DNA from: DATJSJ01 sp035504175
GTDB lineage: Bacteria > Pseudomonadota > Alphaproteobacteria > Acetobacterales > Acetobacteraceae
Assembly: GCA_035504175.1 (NCBI GenBank)
Contig: DATJSJ010000186.1
Location: forward strand, 1-7,845
Length of the DNA: 7,845 bases
Direction: 5' to 3'
The position numbers and the translations under genes are program-made. A model generated the notes under the pieces. The model worked only from the letters and a program-made list of their open reading frames with translations. It was not told the DNA's origin and did no database searches. Below, piece after piece: positions 1 to 6,436 of this stretch (its first letter is position 1; each line of letters starts with the position of its first letter).

Positions 1-13
1 CCCAGACCCCCAT

Positions 14-28
14 TCCTTAAGTGAAGGA
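14..28. repeat. Small inverted repeat in the 3' flank of the binding-protein gene
   Basis: TCCTT and AAGGA flank a five-base loop (AAGTG). This is the outermost of three consecutive inverted repeats that fill positions 14-73. The stem is short and has no U-tract on either side, so on its own it would not be called. It is listed because it stands only two bases from a perfect 18-base palindrome. Function is unknown. Confidence 0.35.
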
Positions 29-30
29 TT

Positions 31-48
31 GCAAAGGCTAGCCTTTGC
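31..48. repeat. Perfect 18-base palindrome
   Basis: GCAAAGGCTAGCCTTTGC equals its own reverse complement over all 18 bases. It sits six bases from the CAGAG-loop hairpin at 55-73. At the right end of the window (7788-7807) a different perfect palindrome occupies the same relative place beside a related hairpin. This suggests that palindrome plus hairpin form one unit. It could be a folded RNA element, part of a bidirectional terminator, or a protein-binding site; the sequence does not decide between these. Confidence 0.7.
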
Positions 49-54
49 CGGGGT

Positions 55-79
55 CCAGGGGCAGAGCCCCTGGCCTTTT
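55..79 (+). terminator. CAGAG-loop hairpin with T-rich tail (terminator-like)
   Basis: CCAGGGGC and GCCCCTGG form a perfect eight-base-pair GC-rich stem around an AGA loop (55-73). On the plus strand it is followed by CCTTTTCTTACTT, a weak U-rich tail, so it could end plus-strand transcription entering from the left. For the minus-strand operon the same stem starts seven bases after the stop codon of the sugar-binding-protein gene. It lacks a U-tract in that direction, so there it would act as a 3'-end stabiliser or a Rho-assisted stop. A closely related hairpin lies at 7765-7781. Confidence 0.55.
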
Positions 80-80
80 C

Positions 81-1061
81 TTACTTCACATACTTCAAAT
101 ACTCATTGGTCCCCTGCTCCAGCACCGAGGCCGTCAATACCACCGTCGGCACGTGCACGACCCCTGGCACGGACTTCCCGGCCAGCACGTCCTTCACATC
201 CGTCACTGCCTCGATGCCCTCGAGATAGGGCAGCTGCGCGACCGTTGCGGTCAGCCGGCCTTCCTTGATCGACTTCACCCCGTCCGTGGTGCCGTCCACG
301 CCAACCACGGTCACCTGCTTGCCCTTGCCGGCGGCGAACACGGTCTCCACCGCGCCGAGCGCCATGGTGTCGTTGCAGGCGAAGATCGCGACCAGATCCG
401 GATTGCGCTGTAGCGTGTCGTTGGTGATGTTCGCCGCCTTGTTGGCGTCCCAGTCACCTGGCAGCGAGGCGACGACGTGCAGGCCCGGCGCCACCTTGGC
501 GAGTTCCTCCTTGAAGCCCTGCGCGCGCTTCTGGCCGGTGACGTTGCCCGGCAGACCCTCGATCACCAGCACCGGCCCCTTGGCGTCCTTGCCGAGATGC
601 TCGGCCATGAAATCCGCCGCCTTCATGCCCGCCTGCACGTTGTCGGAGCCGATCGTGAAGGCAATTTTCACGCCCGCCTTGGCGGTGATGGTGGGATCGA
701 GATTGGCGTCGAGATCGACCACCGGGATGCCGCGTTCATTGGCGCTCTTCATGCACGGCAGCAGGTTCGTCGAGTTGATCGCCGAGGCGATCAGCGCCTT
801 CGGGTGCCGCTCCAGCATGGTGTTGCAGATGTTGAGCTGCGTTTCCGCGTCCTGATCGGACTTCGCGGCCTGCTGGAAGATCTGGACCTGCGCTTCCTCG
901 CCACCTTTGGCGATGCCCTTGGCCATTGCGTCCCAAAACGGATTGGACAGCGTCTTGAGCACCACGCCGTAGGTGGGCTCCTCGGCCCGTGCCGGTCCGG
1001 TTGCCAGAGCCGCGCCGGCCGCGATCGCGGCCGCGAGAAGCAGGCATTTTCTTGTGGTCAT
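81..1061 (-). CDS. Periplasmic sugar-binding protein of an ABC transporter (AlsB/ribose-binding type)
   Basis: This 326-residue protein should bind a sugar in the periplasm and deliver it to an ABC importer. Residues 1-26 form a signal peptide: Arg-Lys, an Ala/Leu-rich core, and an A-R-A cleavage site before EE. The mature N-terminus (YGVVLKTLSNPFW) closely matches what I recall of E. coli AlsB, the D-allose-binding protein. Family motifs follow in order: LDANLD, the G-x-DN-x-x-A-G segment, IEG-x-x-GN, GDWD, LQRNPDL, CNDTMALGAVE, VVGVDGT and TATVAQ. This is the Peripla_BP_4 fold. The ATG at 1061 is chosen over an upstream extension because GGGAGG lies six bases before it and the signal peptide begins there. 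It follows the lacI-type gene by 25 bases and is probably the last gene of that operon. No permease or ATPase gene is in view. The exact sugar cannot be read from sequence. Confidence 0.92.
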   Translation of the reverse strand: MTTRKCLLLAAAIAAGAALATGPARAEEPTYGVVLKTLSNPFWDAMAKGIAKGGEEAQVQIFQQAAKSDQDAETQLNICNTMLERHPKALIASAINSTNLLPCMKSANERGIPVVDLDANLDPTITAKAGVKIAFTIGSDNVQAGMKAADFMAEHLGKDAKGPVLVIEGLPGNVTGQKRAQGFKEELAKVAPGLHVVASLPGDWDANKAANITNDTLQRNPDLVAIFACNDTMALGAVETVFAAGKGKQVTVVGVDGTTDGVKSIKEGRLTATVAQLPYLEGIEAVTDVKDVLAGKSVPGVVHVPTVVLTASVLEQGTNEYLKYVK

Positions 1062-1067
1062 AGACTT

Positions 1068-1073
1068 CCTCCC
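1068..1073 (-). promoter_or_regulatory. Ribosome binding site of the sugar-binding-protein gene
   Basis: GGGAGG (minus strand) lies six bases before the ATG at 1061. It settles the start: the open frame continues upstream to about 1193, but that extension would overlap the end of the regulator gene and hide the signal peptide. Confidence 0.8.
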
Positions 1074-1086
1074 TCGGGTTGCTGGA

Positions 1087-2154
1087 TCAGGACATGAGCT
1101 GCGCCGGCTCGCGATCGGCGGCGACGAGCGGCCGGCGCGTCGACTCCCGCACCGTGAGCGTGCAGGGCAGCCGGGTACGCGTGACCGGAGCACCCCGGTC
1201 GCCCAGGCGCCGCTGCAGCAGCCGCCAGGCGGTCTCTGCCATCGCGGCGATCGGCTGCGCGATGACGCTGAGATAGGGCCGCAGCACCGTCATCCATTCG
1301 GTGTCGTCGAAGCCAAGCAGCGAGATCGCTTCGGGGAAATCGAGATCGAGGGCGCGGATCGCCTTCACCGCGCCGAGCGTTGCGACATGGTTGGCGGCGA
1401 AGATCGCGCTCGGCCGATCGGCGCGGCGCAGATCCTGCTCCACCGCGGCGCGGCAGCCCTCGATCTCGAAGCCGCCTGCGATGATGCGGGCGTGATGCGC
1501 CAGCCCCGCCTCGGCGAGCGCGGCGCGATAGCCCTCGGCACGCTCGCGGATATTGGCGAGCTCGACCGAGGTCACGACGAAACTGACGCGGCGATGGCCG
1601 AGCTCCAGCAGATGCCGGCAGCCCTGCCGGACGGCGTCGTGATTGTCGGCGCCGACGCCGTCGAAATCGGCATGAAGCAGGCCGCGATCCGTCAGCACGG
1701 TGGGCGGCAGATGCGCGCCGTGGTCGGCGAGCGCCGCGGTCTCGTCGCGTGCCGGCGTGAAGATCAGCCCGTCGATGCGGCGCGAAAGCAGAGTCCGCAG
1801 CCGGTCGGCCTCGCGTGCCTCGTTCTCGTTCGATCCGGCGAGCAGGATCTGGTAGCCGTCCTCTGCCGCGAGATCCTCGAGGTGATGCACGAGCGCGGCG
1901 AAGAACGGGTTGGTGAGATCCGGAACCAGGATGCCGATCGTGTTCGATCGCGCGAGCCGCAGGCTGGAAGCGAGCTGGTTCGGCCGGTAGCCGGTGGCGG
2001 CGATGGCGGCGAGGACGCGCTGGCGAAGCTGCTCGCGCACCGGGCGGCGGCCGCTCAACACGATGGAGACGGTGGCGGGCGCGACGCCCGCGCGTCCGGC
2101 GACGTCGCGGATCGTCGGCACGACGGGCGGAAATCGTTTTTGCGGTGGCGTCAC
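1087..2154 (-). CDS. LacI-family transcriptional regulator
   Basis: This 355-residue cytoplasmic repressor (or dual regulator) has the normal length for the family. Residues 14-33 are the helix-turn-helix (TIRDVAGRAGVAPATVS). Residues 56-66 (YRPNQLASSLR) are the hinge helix; its Leu65 matches the leucine that LacI and PurR insert into the central CpG of their operators. The rest is a periplasmic-binding-protein-like sensor domain beginning NTIGILVPDLTNPFF and ending in the usual VRESTRRP. The likely start is GTG at 2154, with GAGG ten bases upstream overlapping the TGA of the preceding dehydrogenase gene. A second GTG at 2121 would also leave the helix-turn-helix intact. It sits between the dehydrogenase and the sugar-binding protein, so it probably controls its own operon through the operator at 3226-3237. 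The effector is presumably the transported sugar or a product of it (inference). Confidence 0.95.
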   Translation of the reverse strand: MTPPQKRFPPVVPTIRDVAGRAGVAPATVSIVLSGRRPVREQLRQRVLAAIAATGYRPNQLASSLRLARSNTIGILVPDLTNPFFAALVHHLEDLAAEDGYQILLAGSNENEAREADRLRTLLSRRIDGLIFTPARDETAALADHGAHLPPTVLTDRGLLHADFDGVGADNHDAVRQGCRHLLELGHRRVSFVVTSVELANIRERAEGYRAALAEAGLAHHARIIAGGFEIEGCRAAVEQDLRRADRPSAIFAANHVATLGAVKAIRALDLDFPEAISLLGFDDTEWMTVLRPYLSVIAQPIAAMAETAWRLLQRRLGDRGAPVTRTRLPCTLTVRESTRRPLVAADREPAQLMS

Positions 2155-2166
2155 CCCGGCCGGTCC

Positions 2167-3189
2167 TCAGGTCATCGTGACCGGTTTCGAGCGCAGCCGC
2201 GCCGCGACGCCCGGATCGGCCCGACGGCAGAGTTGCGGCGGCAGCCCGCGCAGGATGAGCTCGGCGTCGGCGACGGTCATTCGCCCGATGGCATGGAGGG
2301 CGTCGCGCGTGCCGCCGGTACGGTGCGCCGAAAGCAGCAGGCCTGGGATCGCACGCACCGGGTCATCCGGCGGGACCGGCTCCTCCGGGAATACGTCCAC
2401 CGCTGCGCGGATTTGACCGCGCTCGACCGCGGCAAGGAAGGCGGGAAAGTCCACCACGCCGGCCCGGCTCATGAGCAGGAAGGCCGACCCCGGCTGGATC
2501 AGGGCAAACTCGCGTGCGCCGAGAAAGCCCTGGTTCTCGGTGGTCACGCTGGCGAAGACGAAGATCACCCGGGACTGCGCCAGCACCTCGTCCAGCCCGG
2601 CCGGGATCGCGTGATGGGCCCGGATCAGCTCGTCCGGCAGCCAGGGATCGTAGACGCGCACGTCGTTGTCGAACGGCGTGATCAGGCGGCGGAGTTCGCG
2701 GCCGAGATCGCCGAAGCCAATGATGCCGACCGGCGCGCCGGCGAAGCGGAAGGTCTCGGCATTGGCGGCGAGCCCGTATTCCTCGGTGCCGGCGCGGAAG
2801 GCGCGATCGGCGACCGTGATGCCGCGGGCGAGATCGATGGCCATGCCGAGCGCCGCTTCGGCGACCGGGGCCGCAAAGGCGGCGGCCGGAGTCAGCACCC
2901 AGATGCCGCGGGCCTGGCACGCCTCGTAATCGATATTGGGCAGGAAGTTGGTCTCGACGTTAAACACCGCGCGCAGCCTCGGCGCGCGGTCGAGCCGGTC
3001 GCGCGGCAGCGGAGTCTGGCCGATGACGAGCACCGCGTCCGGCAGGTGCTGCTCGAGCATCGCCTCCGGCATCGGGCAATCCTCGGACACGATGAGCCGA
3101 CCAAGCCGCTCGAACCGGGCACGGGTGGGCGGGTCCATGATCAGGTCCAGCGTCCGCGGCAGCGGATCGACCAGCACGACGCCGGCCAT
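2167..3189 (-). CDS. D-isomer-specific 2-hydroxyacid dehydrogenase family protein
   Basis: This 340-residue NAD(P)-dependent oxidoreductase should interconvert a 2-hydroxy acid and a 2-keto acid in the cytoplasm. The nucleotide-binding motif is VGIIGFGDLG (G-x-G-x-x-G at 158-163). The catalytic triad of the family is complete: Arg242 in SRAGVVD, Glu270 in DVFPEEP and His289 in SAHRTGG. These correspond to Arg240, Glu269 and His292 of E. coli SerA. There is no C-terminal ACT domain, so it is not a standard serine-feedback SerA. The usual G-x-G-type substrate loop before the N-[IV]-D segment is replaced by VETNFLPNID (about residues 78-87), so the substrate may be unusual. ATG at 3189 is chosen because GGGAGG lies six bases upstream; the frame remains open to a TTG at 3216 that runs through the ribosome binding site. 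It is first in the operon, 12 bases before the regulator. A sugar-acid substrate is inferred from its neighbours. Confidence 0.9.
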   Translation of the reverse strand: MAGVVLVDPLPRTLDLIMDPPTRARFERLGRLIVSEDCPMPEAMLEQHLPDAVLVIGQTPLPRDRLDRAPRLRAVFNVETNFLPNIDYEACQARGIWVLTPAAAFAAPVAEAALGMAIDLARGITVADRAFRAGTEEYGLAANAETFRFAGAPVGIIGFGDLGRELRRLITPFDNDVRVYDPWLPDELIRAHHAIPAGLDEVLAQSRVIFVFASVTTENQGFLGAREFALIQPGSAFLLMSRAGVVDFPAFLAAVERGQIRAAVDVFPEEPVPPDDPVRAIPGLLLSAHRTGGTRDALHAIGRMTVADAELILRGLPPQLCRRADPGVAARLRSKPVTMT

Positions 3190-3195
3190 CGGCCT

Positions 3196-3201
3196 CCTCC
3201 C
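3196..3201 (-). promoter_or_regulatory. Ribosome binding site of the dehydrogenase gene
   Basis: GGGAGG, within a longer purine block at 3193-3204, ends six bases before the ATG at 3189. The spacing is the same as for the sugar-binding-protein gene. It fixes the start at 3189 rather than at the TTG at 3216. Confidence 0.75.
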
Positions 3202-3225
3202 TCCGTGTTCGCGCAAGTCTGGTCG

Positions 3226-3237
3226 TAAACCGATTTA
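3226..3237. promoter_or_regulatory. Candidate LacI-family operator upstream of the dehydrogenase-lacI-binding-protein operon
   Basis: TAAACCGATTTA is an inverted repeat around a central CG; only the innermost pair is mismatched. It has the A/T-flanked, CG-centred form typical of LacI-family operators, and it is A/T-rich in very GC-rich surroundings. Its edge is 36 bases upstream of the dehydrogenase start. On the minus strand a possible -35 (TTGCCT, 3239-3244) and a poor -10 (CAGACT, 3216-3221) are 17 bases apart and would place the operator exactly in the promoter spacer, where a repressor would block RNA polymerase. The promoter hexamers are weak matches; the operator is the stronger call. 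Its natural partner is the regulator encoded at 1087-2154. Confidence 0.6.
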
Positions 3238-3313
3238 GAGGCAAGCCGGCCGCAAGCTGCTCGCTTTGCCCGACGATGGCCGGCCGAGCGCCGCCCGGAT
3301 GGTGGCCGACGCG

Positions 3314-3799
3314 TCAGCGCGTGCCCGGCGGTGCCACCGTGATCTGCGGCCGGTGCTCGACCGGAAAGTTGACGGATCGGGCGATGAAGCACATCGCATG
3401 TGCGGTCGCGTGCAGCGCTTCCGCGGTCGCCGCGTCGGCGCCGGCGGCGATGGTGACGCGGGGGTGCAGAACGACCGATGTGAACTGACCCGCGCCGCCC
3501 GGTTCTTCCTGCATCAGGCCCTCCGCATCGTCCTCATAGCTGAGCACGATGACGCCGCGCCGTGCACACAGATCGAGATACCAAAGCTTGTGGCAGGCCG
3601 AGAGTGCGGCAAGCAGCAACTCCTCGGGATTCCACCGCGCGGGGTCGCCACGAAAGCTCGGATCGGATGAGCCTGCGATCGCGGACTTCCCCGCGGCTGC
3701 AATCTCATGGTCCCGGCTGTAGCCGCCGGGCGACACGGTCCCCGCACCCCGATTGCCCGTCCATGTCACGCGGATCCGGTACCGGTGCTCCCGTGCCAT
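3314..3799 (-). CDS. OsmC/Ohr-family protein (thiol peroxidase-like)
   Basis: This 161-residue cytoplasmic protein belongs to the OsmC family, whose studied members reduce organic hydroperoxides with a pair of cysteines. The family signature is clear: NPEELLLAALSACH with Cys69, and AHAMCFIARSVNFPV with Cys137. These are the two expected redox cysteines, about 68 residues apart. A further Cys78 lies in the helix after Cys69 and is not part of the usual pair. Length is normal. ATG at 3799 is the start; the ribosome binding site is weak, with only CAGGG close to the ATG. The gene begins 42 bases after the TIGR02302 gene on the same strand, so it may be read from the lysA transcript, though a promoter of its own is possible. 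The CFIARSVNFPV form fits the general OsmC subgroup better than classical Ohr. The true substrate is not known. Confidence 0.9.
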   Translation of the reverse strand: MAREHRYRIRVTWTGNRGAGTVSPGGYSRDHEIAAAGKSAIAGSSDPSFRGDPARWNPEELLLAALSACHKLWYLDLCARRGVIVLSYEDDAEGLMQEEPGGAGQFTSVVLHPRVTIAAGADAATAEALHATAHAMCFIARSVNFPVEHRPQITVAPPGTR

Positions 3800-3841
3800 T
3801 ACCCTGCCGGTCTCCGACGCGTGAGCTGGCTCGCGGCCGTC

Positions 3842-6436
3842 TCAGTACATCTTCAGCAGCCTGTCGATGTAATCCAGCTCTTCCTGCGGGCGGGTGCGCT
3901 CGGCGCCGCGACGGCGCAGCTCGCGCTGGATCTCGCGACTGCGCGCCTGTTCCATCTTCTCCGGCACCTGCACATCGTTGCCGAGATCGGCGCCGCCGGT
4001 GCCCTCCTGCGTCATGCGACCCAGCGGATCGCGCATGCCGCTCCGGCCGTAGCGGCCCTGGCCGCCCGTATCGCCGGCCTGACCACCTTCACCGCCCTGG
4101 CCCTGCATGCCATCCTGGCCCTCGCCGACCCCAGGCTGGCCCGCGGCGCCGAATTGCTGCGCCATCTGCTGCGCCATCTCATGCCCGCCCTTCTGCAGCG
4201 CCTCGATGGCACGCTGCTCCGCCGCGGCGGCGCCGGAATCGTTCCCCCGCTGTAGCGACTGCGCCGACTCGTGCATTGCCTGATCCGCCTGCCCGAGGCT
4301 CTGCGGAATCTTGCCGGTCAGGTCGCCGAACTGCTGCATCAGCTCGCCCAGCGCCCGGCGCAGCGCCCGCTGTGTGCGCGCGTCCGCATCGCGATGGGCG
4401 TGATCCTGCGCCTGCTGTTGCGGGCTCGGCGCCGGCCGGTCGGAGGGCAGCGGCCCGATATCGGGATTGAGCGCACGGAACTGCTGCCACAGCTGCGAAT
4501 CCTGCTGTGACAGCGGATCCTGCTCGCTGCCGGTACGGGACTGCGAATGATCGAGCAGCTGCCCCTCGCGGCCGACCATGTCCTGCAGCGCGCCCATCTG
4601 CTGCCGGCCCTGCTGGCGCTGCTGCTGCGACTGCGCATCCTGCGCCTGGCCCGGCTGCGCGTTCTGCAACTGCCGCAGAATCTGCTCGAGCTGCGCCATC
4701 TGCTGTTCCGCGGATTGCGTGTCGCCGCGCCGCGCCGCCTCGCGCATCCGCTCGACCATCTGCTGCAGGTCGCGATCGGAGAGATGCCGCGCATTCGGGT
4801 CGAACGGCGTCTCCGTCCCATCGCGTCGCGCCTGCTCGACCAGCGCGCGCAGACGGCGCTCGATCGCATCCTCCAGCGCCTGCATGCGCCGGTCGAGTTC
4901 GGCCTTGTCCAGATGGCCGGTGCGTTGCGCCTGCGCCAGCGCATCCTCGACCGCCTGCCGTGCCCGCTGCAGGTCGCGCGCGGTACGCTCCGGCGCCCCG
5001 TCCTCGAGGTGCAGCGCGAGCTGCCACATCCGCTCTTGCGCCTGCGGGACCGCGGCGTCATCGGGATCGTGCGCCAGCAGCGCGGCGAGCGCCGTCAAGT
5101 TGACGAACACGCTGTAGTCGTTGTCGAACGCATCCGGCGCCGCGGCCAGCCGCGCCAGGCCGGTGATCACCTTCGCCCGATCCTCCGGATGCACGCTCAG
5201 CCAGCGGCGCAGCGCGATCAGCGCCCGCGCGACCGGGTGCGTGAAGATCCGCGCCGGCAGCACAAACCCGGCCGTATCGCTGACCCCCTTCTGGCCGATC
5301 GCATCGCGCGCCACCAGCCGCGCGATCACCGGCAGGCCGGCCCAGGGATTGGCGGTCAGGTCGCGCAGTGCCGCGCCATGTGCGCTCTTCGGGGTCTGGC
5401 CGGGCAGCGGGATCGGCACGATCAGCGGCGGCGCCGTGGGCCGGTCGCGCAGCCGGATCTCCGCCTGCAGCGAGGCGACGCCGTAATCATCCTCCGCCTT
5501 CCAGGGCAGGCGCAGCAGCAGCCGGTGCGGCGCCCGGCCGGGTGGCTCCGAGAAGGCCACGGTCGGAGGCATATCGACGATCGTGGTGATGTCCCAGGCC
5601 GCCATCTGTCGCCCATGCCGGCGTACGACGACGCGCGCCCCGGTGGTCAGGTCGCGCTCCGCCTGCCAGCTCTGGTGATCGAGGGCGCGGAACGGCGTCA
5701 CATGCCCGTCGAGCACGAGACCGGGTTCGCCGGTGCCGCCGGTCAGGCTGATGGTCAGACGCGATCCTGCCGGCACCGAGACCGACGCCTCGGCAGCGTG
5801 CAGGAACACCGGCGGCAAGCCGGTATAGCCCGGCGGGGTGATCCAGGCCTGCAGCTGCGTCGGCACTGGCGGTGGCCCGATCGGCAGGTCTGGGGCGAAG
5901 GCGCGGCCGAGCCGCGGCAGCGTATCCGGCCCGGCAACCACCAGGCCGGCCGCAAGCAACACCACCAGCCCGCCGCGCAGCGCGCGCGGGTCACGCCCCG
6001 CCAGCCCCGGGTGCGGCAGCCCGACCCGAAGATGCCGCAGCGTCGCAGTCGCGCGCGCGACGTGGGCACGCCAAAGTGCGTCGGTGTGCGGATCGGCGAA
6101 GGCCGGGCGATCGCTCAGCACCGCCAGCGGCTGGTGACGCAGGCCGCTCGCCCGCTCGATCATGCGATCCGCCGCCTCCGCACCGGGCAGCCGCAATCCT
6201 CGCAATCCCCGCCAGGCGAGCAGCGCGCAGCCGGCGCCGAACCCGGCCAGCAGCGCTACGTGCAACCAGGCCGGCACCAGCGCCGGCACGTCAAACAGCG
6301 CCAATGCGACGAACAGCCCGGCCAGGCCGATCGCCGGCCACAGCGCCGGCCAGAGCTGCTCGAAACCGAGCGCCAGCCGGGCCAGCACCCGCTGCCGACC
6401 CAGCCGTCGCGGCAGGGCGGCGGTACCGGCGGTCAT
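3842..6436 (-). CDS. TIGR02302/DUF4175 family membrane-anchored protein
   Basis: This 864-residue protein is of unknown function, recognised as the alphaproteobacterial TIGR02302 (DUF4175) family by architecture, length, position after lysA, and the C-terminus RRRGAERTRPQEELDYIDRLLKMY. Membrane segments lie near residues 29-50 and 55-75, and a third near 154-170. A Pro-rich, beta-type region follows (about 185-395), including the ITPPGYTG and WKAEDDYGV segments. A long charged, Gln-rich helical stretch (about 465-765) is probably coiled coil. A Gly/Gln-rich linker (about 765-815) precedes the basic tail. The start is ATG at 6436, which shares four bases (ATGA) with the lysA stop; the frame stays open a further 32 codons into lysA, but those give no plausible N-terminus. 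Translation is probably coupled to lysA. The topology suggests a cell-envelope role with most of the protein outside the cytoplasm; this is inference. Confidence 0.88.
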   Translation of the reverse strand: MTAGTAALPRRLGRQRVLARLALGFEQLWPALWPAIGLAGLFVALALFDVPALVPAWLHVALLAGFGAGCALLAWRGLRGLRLPGAEAADRMIERASGLRHQPLAVLSDRPAFADPHTDALWRAHVARATATLRHLRVGLPHPGLAGRDPRALRGGLVVLLAAGLVVAGPDTLPRLGRAFAPDLPIGPPPVPTQLQAWITPPGYTGLPPVFLHAAEASVSVPAGSRLTISLTGGTGEPGLVLDGHVTPFRALDHQSWQAERDLTTGARVVVRRHGRQMAAWDITTIVDMPPTVAFSEPPGRAPHRLLLRLPWKAEDDYGVASLQAEIRLRDRPTAPPLIVPIPLPGQTPKSAHGAALRDLTANPWAGLPVIARLVARDAIGQKGVSDTAGFVLPARIFTHPVARALIALRRWLSVHPEDRAKVITGLARLAAAPDAFDNDYSVFVNLTALAALLAHDPDDAAVPQAQERMWQLALHLEDGAPERTARDLQRARQAVEDALAQAQRTGHLDKAELDRRMQALEDAIERRLRALVEQARRDGTETPFDPNARHLSDRDLQQMVERMREAARRGDTQSAEQQMAQLEQILRQLQNAQPGQAQDAQSQQQRQQGRQQMGALQDMVGREGQLLDHSQSRTGSEQDPLSQQDSQLWQQFRALNPDIGPLPSDRPAPSPQQQAQDHAHRDADARTQRALRRALGELMQQFGDLTGKIPQSLGQADQAMHESAQSLQRGNDSGAAAAEQRAIEALQKGGHEMAQQMAQQFGAAGQPGVGEGQDGMQGQGGEGGQAGDTGGQGRYGRSGMRDPLGRMTQEGTGGADLGNDVQVPEKMEQARSREIQRELRRRGAERTRPQEELDYIDRLLKMY

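Noticed and set aside
1062..1193. N-terminal extension of the sugar-binding protein by 44 residues
   Set aside because: It overlaps the 3' end of the regulator gene, is Arg/Ser/Pro-rich with no homologous look, and would bury the clear signal peptide and GGGAGG site.
2177..2190. A second LacI-operator-like sequence (ACCGGTTTC) shortly upstream of the regulator gene
   Set aside because: Only half of it resembles the operator, it lies within the dehydrogenase coding sequence and encodes its KPVT tail, and symmetry around the CG is poor.
973..3228. A 751-codon open frame on the plus strand, antisense to the regulator, the dehydrogenase and the start of the binding-protein gene
   Set aside because: It runs opposite three well-supported genes, has Arg/Asp/Gly/His-rich low-information composition typical of antisense frames in GC-rich DNA, and shows no recognisable domain.
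3245..3285. GCCGGCC/GGCCGGC inverted repeat as a terminator for the OsmC gene
   Set aside because: The arms are short, self-complementary GC runs separated by about 26 bases, with no U-tract. Such runs are common by chance at this base composition.
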